From: Acinetobacter sp.
GTDB taxonomy: Bacteria; Pseudomonadota; Gammaproteobacteria; Pseudomonadales; Moraxellaceae
NCBI GenBank assembly: GCA_030523805.1
Contig: JAUNHS010000047.1
Span: forward strand, 1-6,630
DNA: 6,630 bases
Direction of reading: 5' to 3'
The notes beneath the pieces were generated by a model. That model saw only the letters and a list, made by a program, of their open reading frames with translations, was not told the origin of the DNA and made no database searches. The position numbers were made by a program, and so were the translations under genes. Below, piece by piece: positions 1 through 6,086 of this stretch (within the stretch, counting starts at the first letter, position 1; each line of letters begins with the position of its first letter).

Positions 1-1054
<1,054 letters not shown>

Positions 1055-1079
1055 CTATGCCAAAGTGTTTTAGACATAG
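1055..1079 (-). promoter_or_regulatory. Hairpin in the pyrG 5' leader
   Basis: On the minus strand the leader reads CTATG, a bulged T, CTAAA, loop ACAC, TTTGG, CATAG. The arms pair as ten base pairs (one U-G wobble) with a single bulged U and a four-base loop. The hairpin ends 4 nt before the Shine-Dalgarno-like TGAGAA and 15 nt before the start codon, and no run of T follows it, so it does not look like a terminator. A role in ribosome access or mRNA stability is inferred from position only. Confidence 0.4.
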
Positions 1080-1110
1080 CGTATTACCTAAATGATTAAT
1101 CGTCTATTCT

Positions 1111-1119
1111 ATCATAGCA
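1111..1119 (-). promoter_or_regulatory. Putative extended -10 promoter of pyrG
   Basis: Reading the minus strand, TGC-TATGAT forms an extended -10 element (TATGAT at 1111-1116 matches TATAAT at five of six positions, preceded by TGn). No good -35 hexamer lies 16-18 bp upstream, which is tolerated by extended -10 promoters. Transcription would begin near 1104 and leave a leader of about 65 nt before the pyrG ATG. It lies downstream of the toxin-like gene, so pyrG can be expressed independently of that cassette. Motif match only. Confidence 0.45.
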
Positions 1120-1202
1120 AATAGATAAAATCTCATAATTTTTTGTGAAATATTGGAGCGATTAAATATTGCTTAAGTTTTGATTTTTAACCATAATTCA
1201 AA

Positions 1203-1219
1203 TGACGATAAAATCATCA
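1203..1219 (-). terminator. Weak hairpin after the toxin-like gene, possible terminator
   Basis: Just beyond the stop codon of the toxin-like gene the minus strand reads TGATGA-TTTTA-TCGTCA, a six-pair stem (one G-U) with a five-base loop, followed only by TTTG. It could slow transcription out of the two-gene cassette, but it is AT-rich, short and has no proper U tract. Confidence 0.22.
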
Positions 1220-1225
1220 ATCACA

Positions 1226-1591
1226 TTAAAGTATTTCACTCTCTTGCGGTAGTGTAAAAGGTGGATGATAAGACAATGACACCAATTTAATCGCATCGTC
1301 TAATCGCATATAGTGCAAAATATATTCACTAACAAAATCGCCTTGAGCGGATAATACATAAGCAGGAATGCCAATATGATAATGCCACAAGCGATACTTT
1401 TGAGCATAGGAAACTTTTTCTACCCACTTAGGATCATCTTTAGGCACAGTGTCAGATGACTTATTTCGCCCTTGCAGTCCTTGAAAGCCGTACTTCTCGA
1501 CATGTTCGACAAATTGACGAATTTTCAATTGATCTTGAACAGGAAAATTCTTTAAATATGACTTAAATTGTCTTGAATAATCAACATTCAT
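1226..1591 (-). CDS. Putative RelE/ParE-superfamily toxin (121 aa)
   Basis: Second gene of a two-gene cassette; its ATG overlaps the stop of the upstream antitoxin-like gene as ATGA (1588-1591), indicating translational coupling. I do not recognise an exact family. Features that fit the RelE/ParE/YoeB fold are an opening strand and helix with F9 and L13 (DYSRQFKSYLKNFP), a second amphipathic helix (about 18-34), then alternating hydrophobic strands KYRLWHYHIG (65-74), PAYVLSAQ (76-83), SEYILHYMR (88-96) and KLVSLSYHPPF (102-112). Basic and aromatic candidates for an RNA-cleaving site are K65, R67, H70, R96, Y108 and H109; the late Tyr-His resembles the C-terminal His-Tyr of YoeB. The central segment with GLQGRNKSSD (38-47) makes it longer than typical RelE proteins (about 85-100 aa). 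The likely role is an mRNA- or gyrase-directed growth inhibitor held inactive by its partner. Toxin status is inferred from layout and predicted fold. Confidence 0.62.
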   Translation of the reverse strand: MNVDYSRQFKSYLKNFPVQDQLKIRQFVEHVEKYGFQGLQGRNKSSDTVPKDDPKWVEKVSYAQKYRLWHYHIGIPAYVLSAQGDFVSEYILHYMRLDDAIKLVSLSYHPPFTLPQESEIL

Positions 1592-1815
1592 GAATTAACC
1601 CAATCCAAAAATTCTTGATCTGACTTAAACTTCGGCATAGGTTCAAAACCACTTTCAACCGCTTTTTTCATTTCATCTAAATCAAAATTAAACGGTCGCT
1701 CTTTAGGAATATCTTTTTCAAGCATTTTAATGGCGACTTCTTGCACAGTAACACCTTGCAATTCAGCACGTTGCACAATCACTTTTTCAATATGTGGTGG
1801 TATATCTAAAATCAT
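1588..1815 (-). CDS. Putative ribbon-helix-helix antitoxin (75 aa)
   Basis: First gene of the cassette, overlapping the toxin-like gene by 4 nt. The N-terminus MILDIPPHI looks like the DNA-contacting beta strand of an RHH/CopG-type protein. It is followed by a helix (about 8-20, EKVIVQRAELQG) and, after the turn residues VTV, a second helix (about 24-35, QEVAIKMLEK). The charged C-terminal half (about 40-75, with DLDEMKKAVESG and SDQEFLDWV) has the composition of a flexible toxin-neutralising tail. The start is supported by a good Shine-Dalgarno, GGGAG at 1823-1827 (minus strand), 7 nt from the ATG. Antitoxin-first order, small size, overlap, and inverted repeats at the promoter all fit a self-repressing type II antitoxin. 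A Phd-like or other DNA-binding fold cannot be excluded by eye. Confidence 0.62.
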   Translation of the reverse strand: MILDIPPHIEKVIVQRAELQGVTVQEVAIKMLEKDIPKERPFNFDLDEMKKAVESGFEPMPKFKSDQEFLDWVNS

Positions 1816-1845
1816 CGCTCATCTCCCATTTGATTGCTATCATTT

Positions 1846-1872
1846 TGCTTTAGTCTAGCATATTTTTTATGC
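1846..1872. promoter_or_regulatory. Two overlapping inverted repeats, candidate antitoxin operator
   Basis: A perfect inverted repeat GCATA-TTTTT-TATGC occupies 1858-1872, and a shorter one, TGCT-N7-AGCA, occupies 1846-1860, sharing the GCA at 1858-1860. Together they cover the predicted -10 and the bases just upstream of it, where binding would block RNA polymerase. RHH antitoxins commonly bind such symmetric sites upstream of their own genes. The repeats are seen directly; operator function is inferred. Confidence 0.4.
1852..1860 (-). promoter_or_regulatory. Putative extended -10 promoter of the toxin-antitoxin-like cassette
   Basis: The minus strand reads TGC-TAGACT: a TGn extension followed by a hexamer matching TATAAT at four of six positions. 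It lies 37 nt before the antitoxin start codon. No convincing -35 was found (TTGTGT at a 16-bp spacing is the best). It is overlapped and flanked by inverted repeats, as expected for an autoregulated toxin-antitoxin promoter. Low confidence because the hexamer is imperfect. Confidence 0.3.
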
Positions 1873-1896
1873 AACACAAAACCAGAATACGCATGA

Positions 1897-1921
1897 TAAA
1901 ACAAGAGATTAAACTCCCTTG
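1897..1921 (-). terminator. Possible weak terminator after ppsR
   Basis: Sixteen nucleotides past the ppsR stop, the minus strand reads CAAGGGAG, loop TTTAAT, CTCTTG, then TTTTA. The inner stem pairs GAG with CTC and can extend by G-U pairs, or re-pair CAA with TTG around a GG bulge. The trailing T run and position fit an intrinsic terminator separating ppsR from the downstream toxin-antitoxin-like cassette, but the stem is weak. Confidence 0.3.
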
Positions 1922-1936
1922 CTCTATCAAACCATT

Positions 1937-2770
1937 TTACACAATCTTACGTTTCAAACCTGCAATTTGCAAAATACGTGTAGAAATTTCTTCAATAGAC
2001 ATTTCCGACACATTTAAATATGGAATGCCTTCCGAAATATAAATACCTTCAATCGCACGCAATTCCATCTGACATTGGTTAAAACTTGCATAACGACTTT
2101 GCCCCATACGTTCGGTACGAATTGCGACTAATCGTTCAGCATCAATCATTAAACCAAACAATTTATGCTTATGTGGTTTCAGTACGGCAGGCAAGCGATT
2201 ATCGTCCAAATCTTCTTCGGTTAAAGGATAATTCGCCACCCGAATACCAAATTGCAACGACAAATAAATAGAAGTTGGCGTTTTACCCGAACGAGACACG
2301 CCGATCAAAATCAAATCTGCTTTATCATAATGACGGGTTCTTGCTCCATCGTCATTATCCAAAGCGAAATGCACGGCATCAATGCGTGCTTGGTAAGTTT
2401 CACTATTGGTAACAGCGTGTGTCTGCCCCACCAATGTAGTAGATTGAATGCCTAATTCTTGTTCCATTTTACCAATTAAGCCTTCAAATACGTCCAAATT
2501 CACTGCATTTGCCGTATTAATAATATCTCGCACCGCAGGATTAACCAAAGTATCAAACACCAAAGGTAAATTTTCACCAAGCTCACCACAAGCATTAATC
2601 TCTTGCACCGCTTTTAAAGCTGCTTCTTCGGTCGTTACATAAGGGATAATACGCACATCAAATTCCACATTAGGAAATTGTGCCAATAGAGAACGCCCTA
2701 GCGTTTCTGCTGTAATTGCCGTGCCATCAGAAATAAAAAATACGCTGCGTTGTAATTTGTTGGTCGTCAT
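1937..2770 (-). CDS. ppsR: PEP synthase regulatory protein: ADP-dependent kinase / Pi-dependent pyrophosphorylase
   Basis: A 277-aa DUF299-family protein that controls PEP synthase. In the characterised E. coli protein (YdiA/PpsR) it inactivates PpsA by ADP-dependent phosphorylation of a threonine next to the phosphorylated catalytic histidine, and reactivates it by phosphate-dependent removal that releases pyrophosphate. Seen here are the family opening RSVFFISDGTAITAETLG (8-25) and the nucleotide-binding P-loop GVSRSGKT at exactly 157-164, followed by PTSIYLSLQFGIRVANYPL. Further on are HKHKLFGLMID (200-210) and the C-terminal YASFNQCQMELRAIE (227-241). Length matches the family (about 270-280). 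The start is supported by AAGGAG at 2778-2783 (minus strand), 7 nt before the ATG. It is transcribed divergently from its target gene ppsA, the same neighbour relation as in E. coli, which strengthens the specific name over the related PPDK regulator. Confidence 0.95.
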   Translation of the reverse strand: MTTNKLQRSVFFISDGTAITAETLGRSLLAQFPNVEFDVRIIPYVTTEEAALKAVQEINACGELGENLPLVFDTLVNPAVRDIINTANAVNLDVFEGLIGKMEQELGIQSTTLVGQTHAVTNSETYQARIDAVHFALDNDDGARTRHYDKADLILIGVSRSGKTPTSIYLSLQFGIRVANYPLTEEDLDDNRLPAVLKPHKHKLFGLMIDAERLVAIRTERMGQSRYASFNQCQMELRAIEGIYISEGIPYLNVSEMSIEEISTRILQIAGLKRKIV

Positions 2771-2841
2771 TGATACACTCCTTTTGGTATGACCTGACTA
2801 AATTATGATTATTTTAACCTAAAAATATATTTTTTAACATG

Positions 2842-2852
2842 ATACATTGTAT
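2842..2852. repeat. Perfect short palindrome in the ppsR-ppsA divergent region
   Basis: ATACA-T-TGTAT is an exact inverted repeat with 5-bp arms and a one-base centre, about 72 bp upstream of the ppsR start and about 40 bp upstream of the ppsA -10. The position between divergent promoters suits a regulator site, but 5-bp arms in AT-rich DNA can arise by chance, and I cannot match it to a known regulator. Confidence 0.25.
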
Positions 2853-2863
2853 TTATTTTATTT

Positions 2864-2869
2864 ATTATA
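2864..2869 (-). promoter_or_regulatory. Possible -10 element for ppsR
   Basis: The minus strand carries an exact TATAAT here, which would give a ppsR leader of about 87 nt. No -35-like hexamer is found at 16-18 bp upstream (best is AGTACA at 18 bp, three of six), so the call rests on the -10 alone. It directly abuts the -35-like hexamer proposed for ppsA; if both are real, the two divergent promoters are back to back and polymerases would compete. Confidence 0.28.
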
Positions 2870-2898
2870 GCGACAGTTGCCTATGAGTGTACTATAAT
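2870..2898 (+). promoter_or_regulatory. Putative sigma-70 promoter of ppsA
   Basis: An exact TATAAT at 2893-2898 is preceded at the ideal 17-bp spacing by GCGACA (2870-2875, four of six against TTGACA, with the GACA part intact). The 60 bp upstream are almost entirely A and T, resembling an UP-element. Transcription would start near 2905, leaving a leader of about 112 nt before the TTG start of ppsA. This is the clearest promoter-like sequence in the window. Confidence 0.55.
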
Positions 2899-3004
2899 AA
2901 CACGGCAAAATGCAGATGATGTTAAGCCATCAGTGCATTGCAACTTCATTTTCTCACAGTCATTGCTTTATCGTGGCAGTACTGTTTTTCAACCCTATAC
3001 CATT

Positions 3005-3010
3005 GGGAGA
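3005..3010 (+). promoter_or_regulatory. Ribosome binding site that fixes the ppsA start
   Basis: GGGAGA lies 6 nt before TTG at 3017-3019, an ideal spacing. The farther upstream in-frame GTG at 2933 has no comparable site and would add 28 residues without resemblance to PEP synthases. The TTG start gives a protein whose catalytic residues fall close to E. coli numbering. Confidence 0.7.
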
Positions 3011-3016
3011 ATTATT

Positions 3017-5383
3017 TTGGATAAACGTGTTATTAGTCTGAATCAATTAGGTAAGCATGACGTTGAAATCGTAGGTGGTAAAAATGCGTCATTGGGCGAA
3101 ATGATTAGCCATCTTGCCAATGCTGGCGTTTCTGTGCCGACAGGTTTTGCCACTACAGCAAGTGCCTACCGTGAATTTTTACAACAAAGCGGATTAAACG
3201 ATAAAATCAAAGCAGAATTAGACCAATTAAATGTAGATGATATTCAAGCCTTAACTGAAACTGGGGCAAAAATCCGTCAATGGATTGTGGATACACCTTT
3301 AACACCTGAATTGGAACAAGATATTCGTGATGCTTTTGCTACCTTAGCCAATGGCAATGCCGATATTGCGGTAGCGGTGCGTTCATCAGCGACAGCTGAA
3401 GATTTGCCAGATGCGTCATTTGCAGGTCAGCAAGAAACATTCCTAAACATTCGTGGCATTGATAATGTTTTAATTGCCATTAAAGAAGTATTTGCATCAT
3501 TATTTAACGACCGTGCGATTGCTTACCGTGTGCATCAAGGTTTTGACCACAGTTTAGTGGCATTGTCAGCAGGTGTACAATATATGGTGCGTTCTGAAAC
3601 AGGTTCATCTGGCGTCATGTTTACCCTAGACACCGAGTCAGGCTTCCGTGATGTTGTTTTCATTACAGCGTCTTATGGTTTGGGCGAAATGGTAGTACAA
3701 GGTGCGGTAAACCCTGATGAATTTTATTTATCTAAAAAATTATTGAACAATGGTCGCCCTGCGGTATTACGCCGTAATTTAGGCTCTAAACATCAAAAAA
3801 TGATTTACACGCAAGATGCCAGTGCAGGTAAATCTGTAGCGATTGTCGATGTAGAAAAGCAAGACCGTCAGCAATTTGCATTAACTGATGAAGAATTGCA
3901 CGAACTCGCTAAACAAGCCTTAATCATTGAGCAACACTACGGTATGCCAATGGATATTGAATGGGCAAAAGATGGCGATGATGGCAAATTATACATTGTA
4001 CAAGCACGCCCTGAAACGGTGAAAAGCCGCCAAAATGTAGGCACAATGGAGCGTTACTTACTCAAGCAAAAAGGCAGCGTATTGGTTGAAGGTCGTTCAA
4101 TTGGTCAGCGTATTGGCTCAGGTAAAGTGCGTATTGTTACGTCTATTAAAGAAATGGACAAAGTGCAAGATGGCGATGTGTTAGTGTCTGACATGACCGA
4201 CCCAGATTGGGAGCCCGTAATGAAGCGTGCTTCTGCGATTATTACCAATCGTGGTGGTCGTACTTGCCATGCGGCAATTATTGCTCGTGAATTGGGCGTA
4301 CCTGCGATTGTAGGTTCGGGCAATGCCACTGAAATTTTACAAGATGGCCAAGAAGTTACCGTATCATGTGCTGAAGGCGATACAGGTTTTGTTTATGAAG
4401 GTTGCTTAGACTTTGAAATTCAAAGCAATTCTATTGAATCTATGCCATCATTACCTTTCAAAATTATGATGAATGTCGGCAACCCTGACCGTGCATTTGA
4501 CTTTGCACAAATTCCAAATGAAGGTGTGGGTTTAGCACGTTTAGAGTTTATCATTAACCGTATGATTGGCGTGCATCCAAAAGCGTTGATTAACATTGAT
4601 AGCTTACCACGAGAAACCCGTGCAGCTGTGATGATGCGTACTGCAGGCTATGCTTCACCGATTGATTTCTATGTAGAAAAATTGGTAGAAGGTATTTCTA
4701 CTTTGGCTGCAGCATTTGCCGATAAGCCTGTAATTGTGCGTATGTCGGACTTTAAATCAAACGAATATGCCAACTTAATTGGTGGTAAATTGTACGAACC
4801 TGAAGAAGAAAACCCAATGTTGGGCTTCCGTGGTGCAAGCCGTTATGTTTCGGACAATTTCCGTGATTGCTTTGAGTTAGAATGCCGTGCCTTGAAAAAA
4901 GTGCGTGATGAAATGGGCTTAACCAATGTACAAATCATGATTCCATTCGTGCGTACCGTAGGCGAAGCAAAACGTGTGATTGAATTGCTTGCACAAAATG
5001 GCTTAAAACGTGGCGAAAATGGCTTAAAAATCATCATGATGTGTGAATTACCAACCAATGCGTTATTGGCAGAGCAATTCCTTGAGCATTTTGATGGCTT
5101 CTCAATCGGTTCAAACGATTTGACACAGCTCACACTTGGCTTAGACCGTGATAGTGGTATTGTTTCACACTTGTTTGATGAGCGTGATTTAGCAGTTAAA
5201 GCCTTGCTTTCTATGGCAATTCATGCGTGCCGTAAAGCAGGTAAATATGTGGGCATTTGTGGTCAAGGCCCATCAGACCACCCTGACCTTGCAAAATGGC
5301 TGATGGAGCAAAATATTGAATCGGTGTCATTAAACCCTGATTCGGTATTGGATACATGGTTCTTCTTGGCGGGTGAAAAATAA
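3017..5383 (+). CDS. ppsA: Phosphoenolpyruvate synthase (pyruvate, water dikinase)
   Basis: Converts pyruvate, ATP and water to phosphoenolpyruvate, AMP and phosphate, allowing growth on lactate, pyruvate and similar carbon sources; cytosolic. From the TTG start it is 788 aa (E. coli 792). Domains in order: the N-terminal ATP/pyruvate-binding domain with [11 protein letters not shown] near the start and [18 protein letters not shown] from residue 121; the mobile phosphohistidine domain with [15 protein letters not shown], catalytic His418 and regulatory-site Thr416; and the C-terminal PEP/pyruvate TIM barrel with GFRGASRY (603-610), [18 protein letters not shown] (698-704) and the active-site Cys748 in GICGQGPSD. 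All key residues are present. Thr416 is the residue equivalent to the one modified by PpsR in E. coli, and ppsR is the divergent neighbour. A leader of about 110 nt and a separate promoter suggest independent control. A GTG at 2933 is a possible but unlikely earlier start. Confidence 0.97.
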   Translation: MDKRVISLNQLGKHDVEIVGGKNASLGEMISHLANAGVSVPTGFATTASAYREFLQQSGLNDKIKAELDQLNVDDIQALTETGAKIRQWIVDTPLTPELEQDIRDAFATLANGNADIAVAVRSSATAEDLPDASFAGQQETFLNIRGIDNVLIAIKEVFASLFNDRAIAYRVHQGFDHSLVALSAGVQYMVRSETGSSGVMFTLDTESGFRDVVFITASYGLGEMVVQGAVNPDEFYLSKKLLNNGRPAVLRRNLGSKHQKMIYTQDASAGKSVAIVDVEKQDRQQFALTDEELHELAKQALIIEQHYGMPMDIEWAKDGDDGKLYIVQARPETVKSRQNVGTMERYLLKQKGSVLVEGRSIGQRIGSGKVRIVTSIKEMDKVQDGDVLVSDMTDPDWEPVMKRASAIITNRGGRTCHAAIIARELGVPAIVGSGNATEILQDGQEVTVSCAEGDTGFVYEGCLDFEIQSNSIESMPSLPFKIMMNVGNPDRAFDFAQIPNEGVGLARLEFIINRMIGVHPKALINIDSLPRETRAAVMMRTAGYASPIDFYVEKLVEGISTLAAAFADKPVIVRMSDFKSNEYANLIGGKLYEPEEENPMLGFRGASRYVSDNFRDCFELECRALKKVRDEMGLTNVQIMIPFVRTVGEAKRVIELLAQNGLKRGENGLKIIMMCELPTNALLAEQFLEHFDGFSIGSNDLTQLTLGLDRDSGIVSHLFDERDLAVKALLSMAIHACRKAGKYVGICGQGPSDHPDLAKWLMEQNIESVSLNPDSVLDTWFFLAGEK

Positions 5384-5423
5384 TTTTTCAAACGCTAAAA
5401 CCATCTCAACATAAAATGATCCG

Positions 5424-5458
5424 AAAATAAAGCAAGTTTAACCGCTTGCTTTATTTTT
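5424..5458 (+). terminator. Strong intrinsic terminator of ppsA
   Basis: Forty nucleotides after the ppsA stop, AAAATAAAGCAAG (5424-5436) and its exact reverse complement (5445-5457) form a 13-bp stem around an 8-nt loop, with the T-rich right arm running into TTTTT. The A tract on the left side gives it some ability to stop transcription on the other strand too. It ends 21 nt before the ybaK ATG, so ybaK needs read-through or a promoter close to or inside this hairpin. Confidence 0.88.
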
Positions 5459-5479
5459 ACCCTAATATTGGAAATCATC

Positions 5480-5947
5480 ATGACTCCTGCTTGCAAACTC
5501 TTGAAAAAGCACAATATTGCATTTCAAACTTACGATTATCCACACGATCCAAACAATCAAAATTTTGGCGATGAAGCTGTAGCAAAACTCAATCTACAAG
5601 CTCATGAAGTGTTCAAAACCCTACTCGTTACCGATGACAAAAATTACTATGTTGCCGTATTACCTGTCAGCCATCAGCTCAGTTTACGCAAAATGGCAAA
5701 AGCTGTTGCCGCTAAAAAAGTGCGTATGGCAGACATTAAAGATGCAGAACGTTTAACAGGCTATTTGGTCGGTGGTATTAGTCCTTTGGCACAGAAAAAG
5801 CGTTTAACAACGGTCATTGACCATAGTGCGACATCATTAACAACCATGTACATCAGTGGTGGCAAACGTGGCTTGGAAATTGCGTTAAATCCTTCTGATT
5901 TAGCACAATTATTGAATGCACAATGTGTGGATATTTTAGATGAATAA
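5480..5947 (+). CDS. ybaK: Cys-tRNA(Pro)/Cys-tRNA(Cys) deacylase, YbaK/EbsC family
   Basis: Trans-editing enzyme that hydrolyses cysteine mischarged on tRNA(Pro) by prolyl-tRNA synthetase; acts in the cytosol, often with ProRS. From the ATG at 5480 the protein has 155 aa, close to the E. coli protein (159). Seen are the family opening MTPA-K-LL, HDP followed by NFGDE (28-32), the conserved lysine K46 in VFKTLLV (equivalent to the essential Lys46 of Haemophilus YbaK), the loop [11 protein letters not shown] (93-103) that shapes the substrate pocket, QKKRL (105-109), and SGGKRGLEI (126-134). The start was chosen because MTPA matches family N-termini and GGAAA (5470-5474) lies 5 nt upstream; an in-frame TTG at 5468 would overlap that site. 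No gene-specific promoter is obvious: TAAAAT at 5412-5417 is the nearest -10-like sequence, but it precedes the terminator hairpin. Confidence 0.95.
   Translation: MTPACKLLKKHNIAFQTYDYPHDPNNQNFGDEAVAKLNLQAHEVFKTLLVTDDKNYYVAVLPVSHQLSLRKMAKAVAAKKVRMADIKDAERLTGYLVGGISPLAQKKRLTTVIDHSATSLTTMYISGGKRGLEIALNPSDLAQLLNAQCVDILDE
5536..5544 (+). other. Perfect DnaA-box 9-mer inside ybaK
   Basis: TTATCCACA, identical to the strong E. coli DnaA box, lies within the codons for residues Y20-P21-H22-D23. Because it is inside a conserved stretch of ybaK it may be only a by-product of coding; a second exact copy follows at 6006-6014 on the same strand. Confidence 0.3.
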
Positions 5948-6005
5948 TATCATTTTTACCGAATAATCGCCAATAATTATCATGCCCCATCGCCTTTTTA
6001 ATGCT

Positions 6006-6014
6006 TTATCCACA
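6006..6014 (+). other. Perfect DnaA-box 9-mer upstream of the GYF_2-RDD gene
   Basis: An exact TTATCCACA in non-coding sequence, 72 bp before the ATG at 6087 and upstream of that gene's putative promoter. In the position of a regulatory site, DnaA could influence the downstream gene. A one-mismatch copy lies on the minus strand at 5926-5934 at the end of ybaK. No AT-rich 13-mers or dense box cluster typical of an origin are evident. Confidence 0.35.
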
Positions 6015-6037
6015 AAAAGCGTGTAAAATAGATTGTA

Positions 6038-6067
6038 TTAACCACTATAGCCCAACTGTGCTATGCT
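6038..6067 (+). promoter_or_regulatory. Putative promoter of the GYF_2-RDD gene, overlapped by an inverted repeat
   Basis: TTAACC (6038-6043, four of six to TTGACA) is followed at 18 bp by the extended -10 TGC-TATGCT (6059-6067). Transcription would start near 6074, giving a very short leader. The inverted repeat ATAGC-N8-GCTAT (6047-6064) covers the spacer and the start of the -10, so a bound regulator could repress. Both motifs are imperfect. Confidence 0.3.
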
Positions 6068-6086
6068 ATCTTTAGAGAATTTTAAT

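Noticed and set aside
1141..1193. Long-range pairing GGTTAAA with TTTAATC in the region between the toxin-like gene and pyrG
   Set aside because: Seven AT-rich pairs with a 19-nt loop are expected by chance in such DNA.
2086..2642. Three open frames on the plus strand opposite ppsR
   Set aside because: They are shadows of a well-identified gene, with no ribosome sites or recognisable domains.
2933..3016. N-terminal extension of PpsA from the in-frame GTG at 2933
   Set aside because: No Shine-Dalgarno before it, no resemblance to PEP synthase N-termini, and a near-ideal ribosome site precedes TTG 3017.
4995..5029. 14-nt direct repeat AAAATGGCTTAAAA, two copies 21 nt apart inside ppsA
   Set aside because: It encodes NGLK twice in a segment that is similar in other PEP synthases, so it is explained by the protein sequence.
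4105..5133. Two minus-strand open frames inside ppsA
   Set aside because: They lie opposite highly conserved catalytic regions of ppsA; composition is that of reversed coding sequence.
5468..5479. TTG start for ybaK adding four residues
   Set aside because: It overlaps the GGAAA ribosome site of the ATG at 5480, and MTPA is the usual family N-terminus.
4124..5725. Three copies of AAAGTGCGT resembling the Pasteurellaceae uptake signal AAGTGCGGT
   Set aside because: The final bases differ from the uptake signal, and all three are in-frame Lys-Val-Arg codons in ppsA and ybaK.
5948..6005. Possible terminator after ybaK
   Set aside because: There is a T run near 5994-5998 but no G/C-containing stem before it; only short AT-rich repeats are visible.
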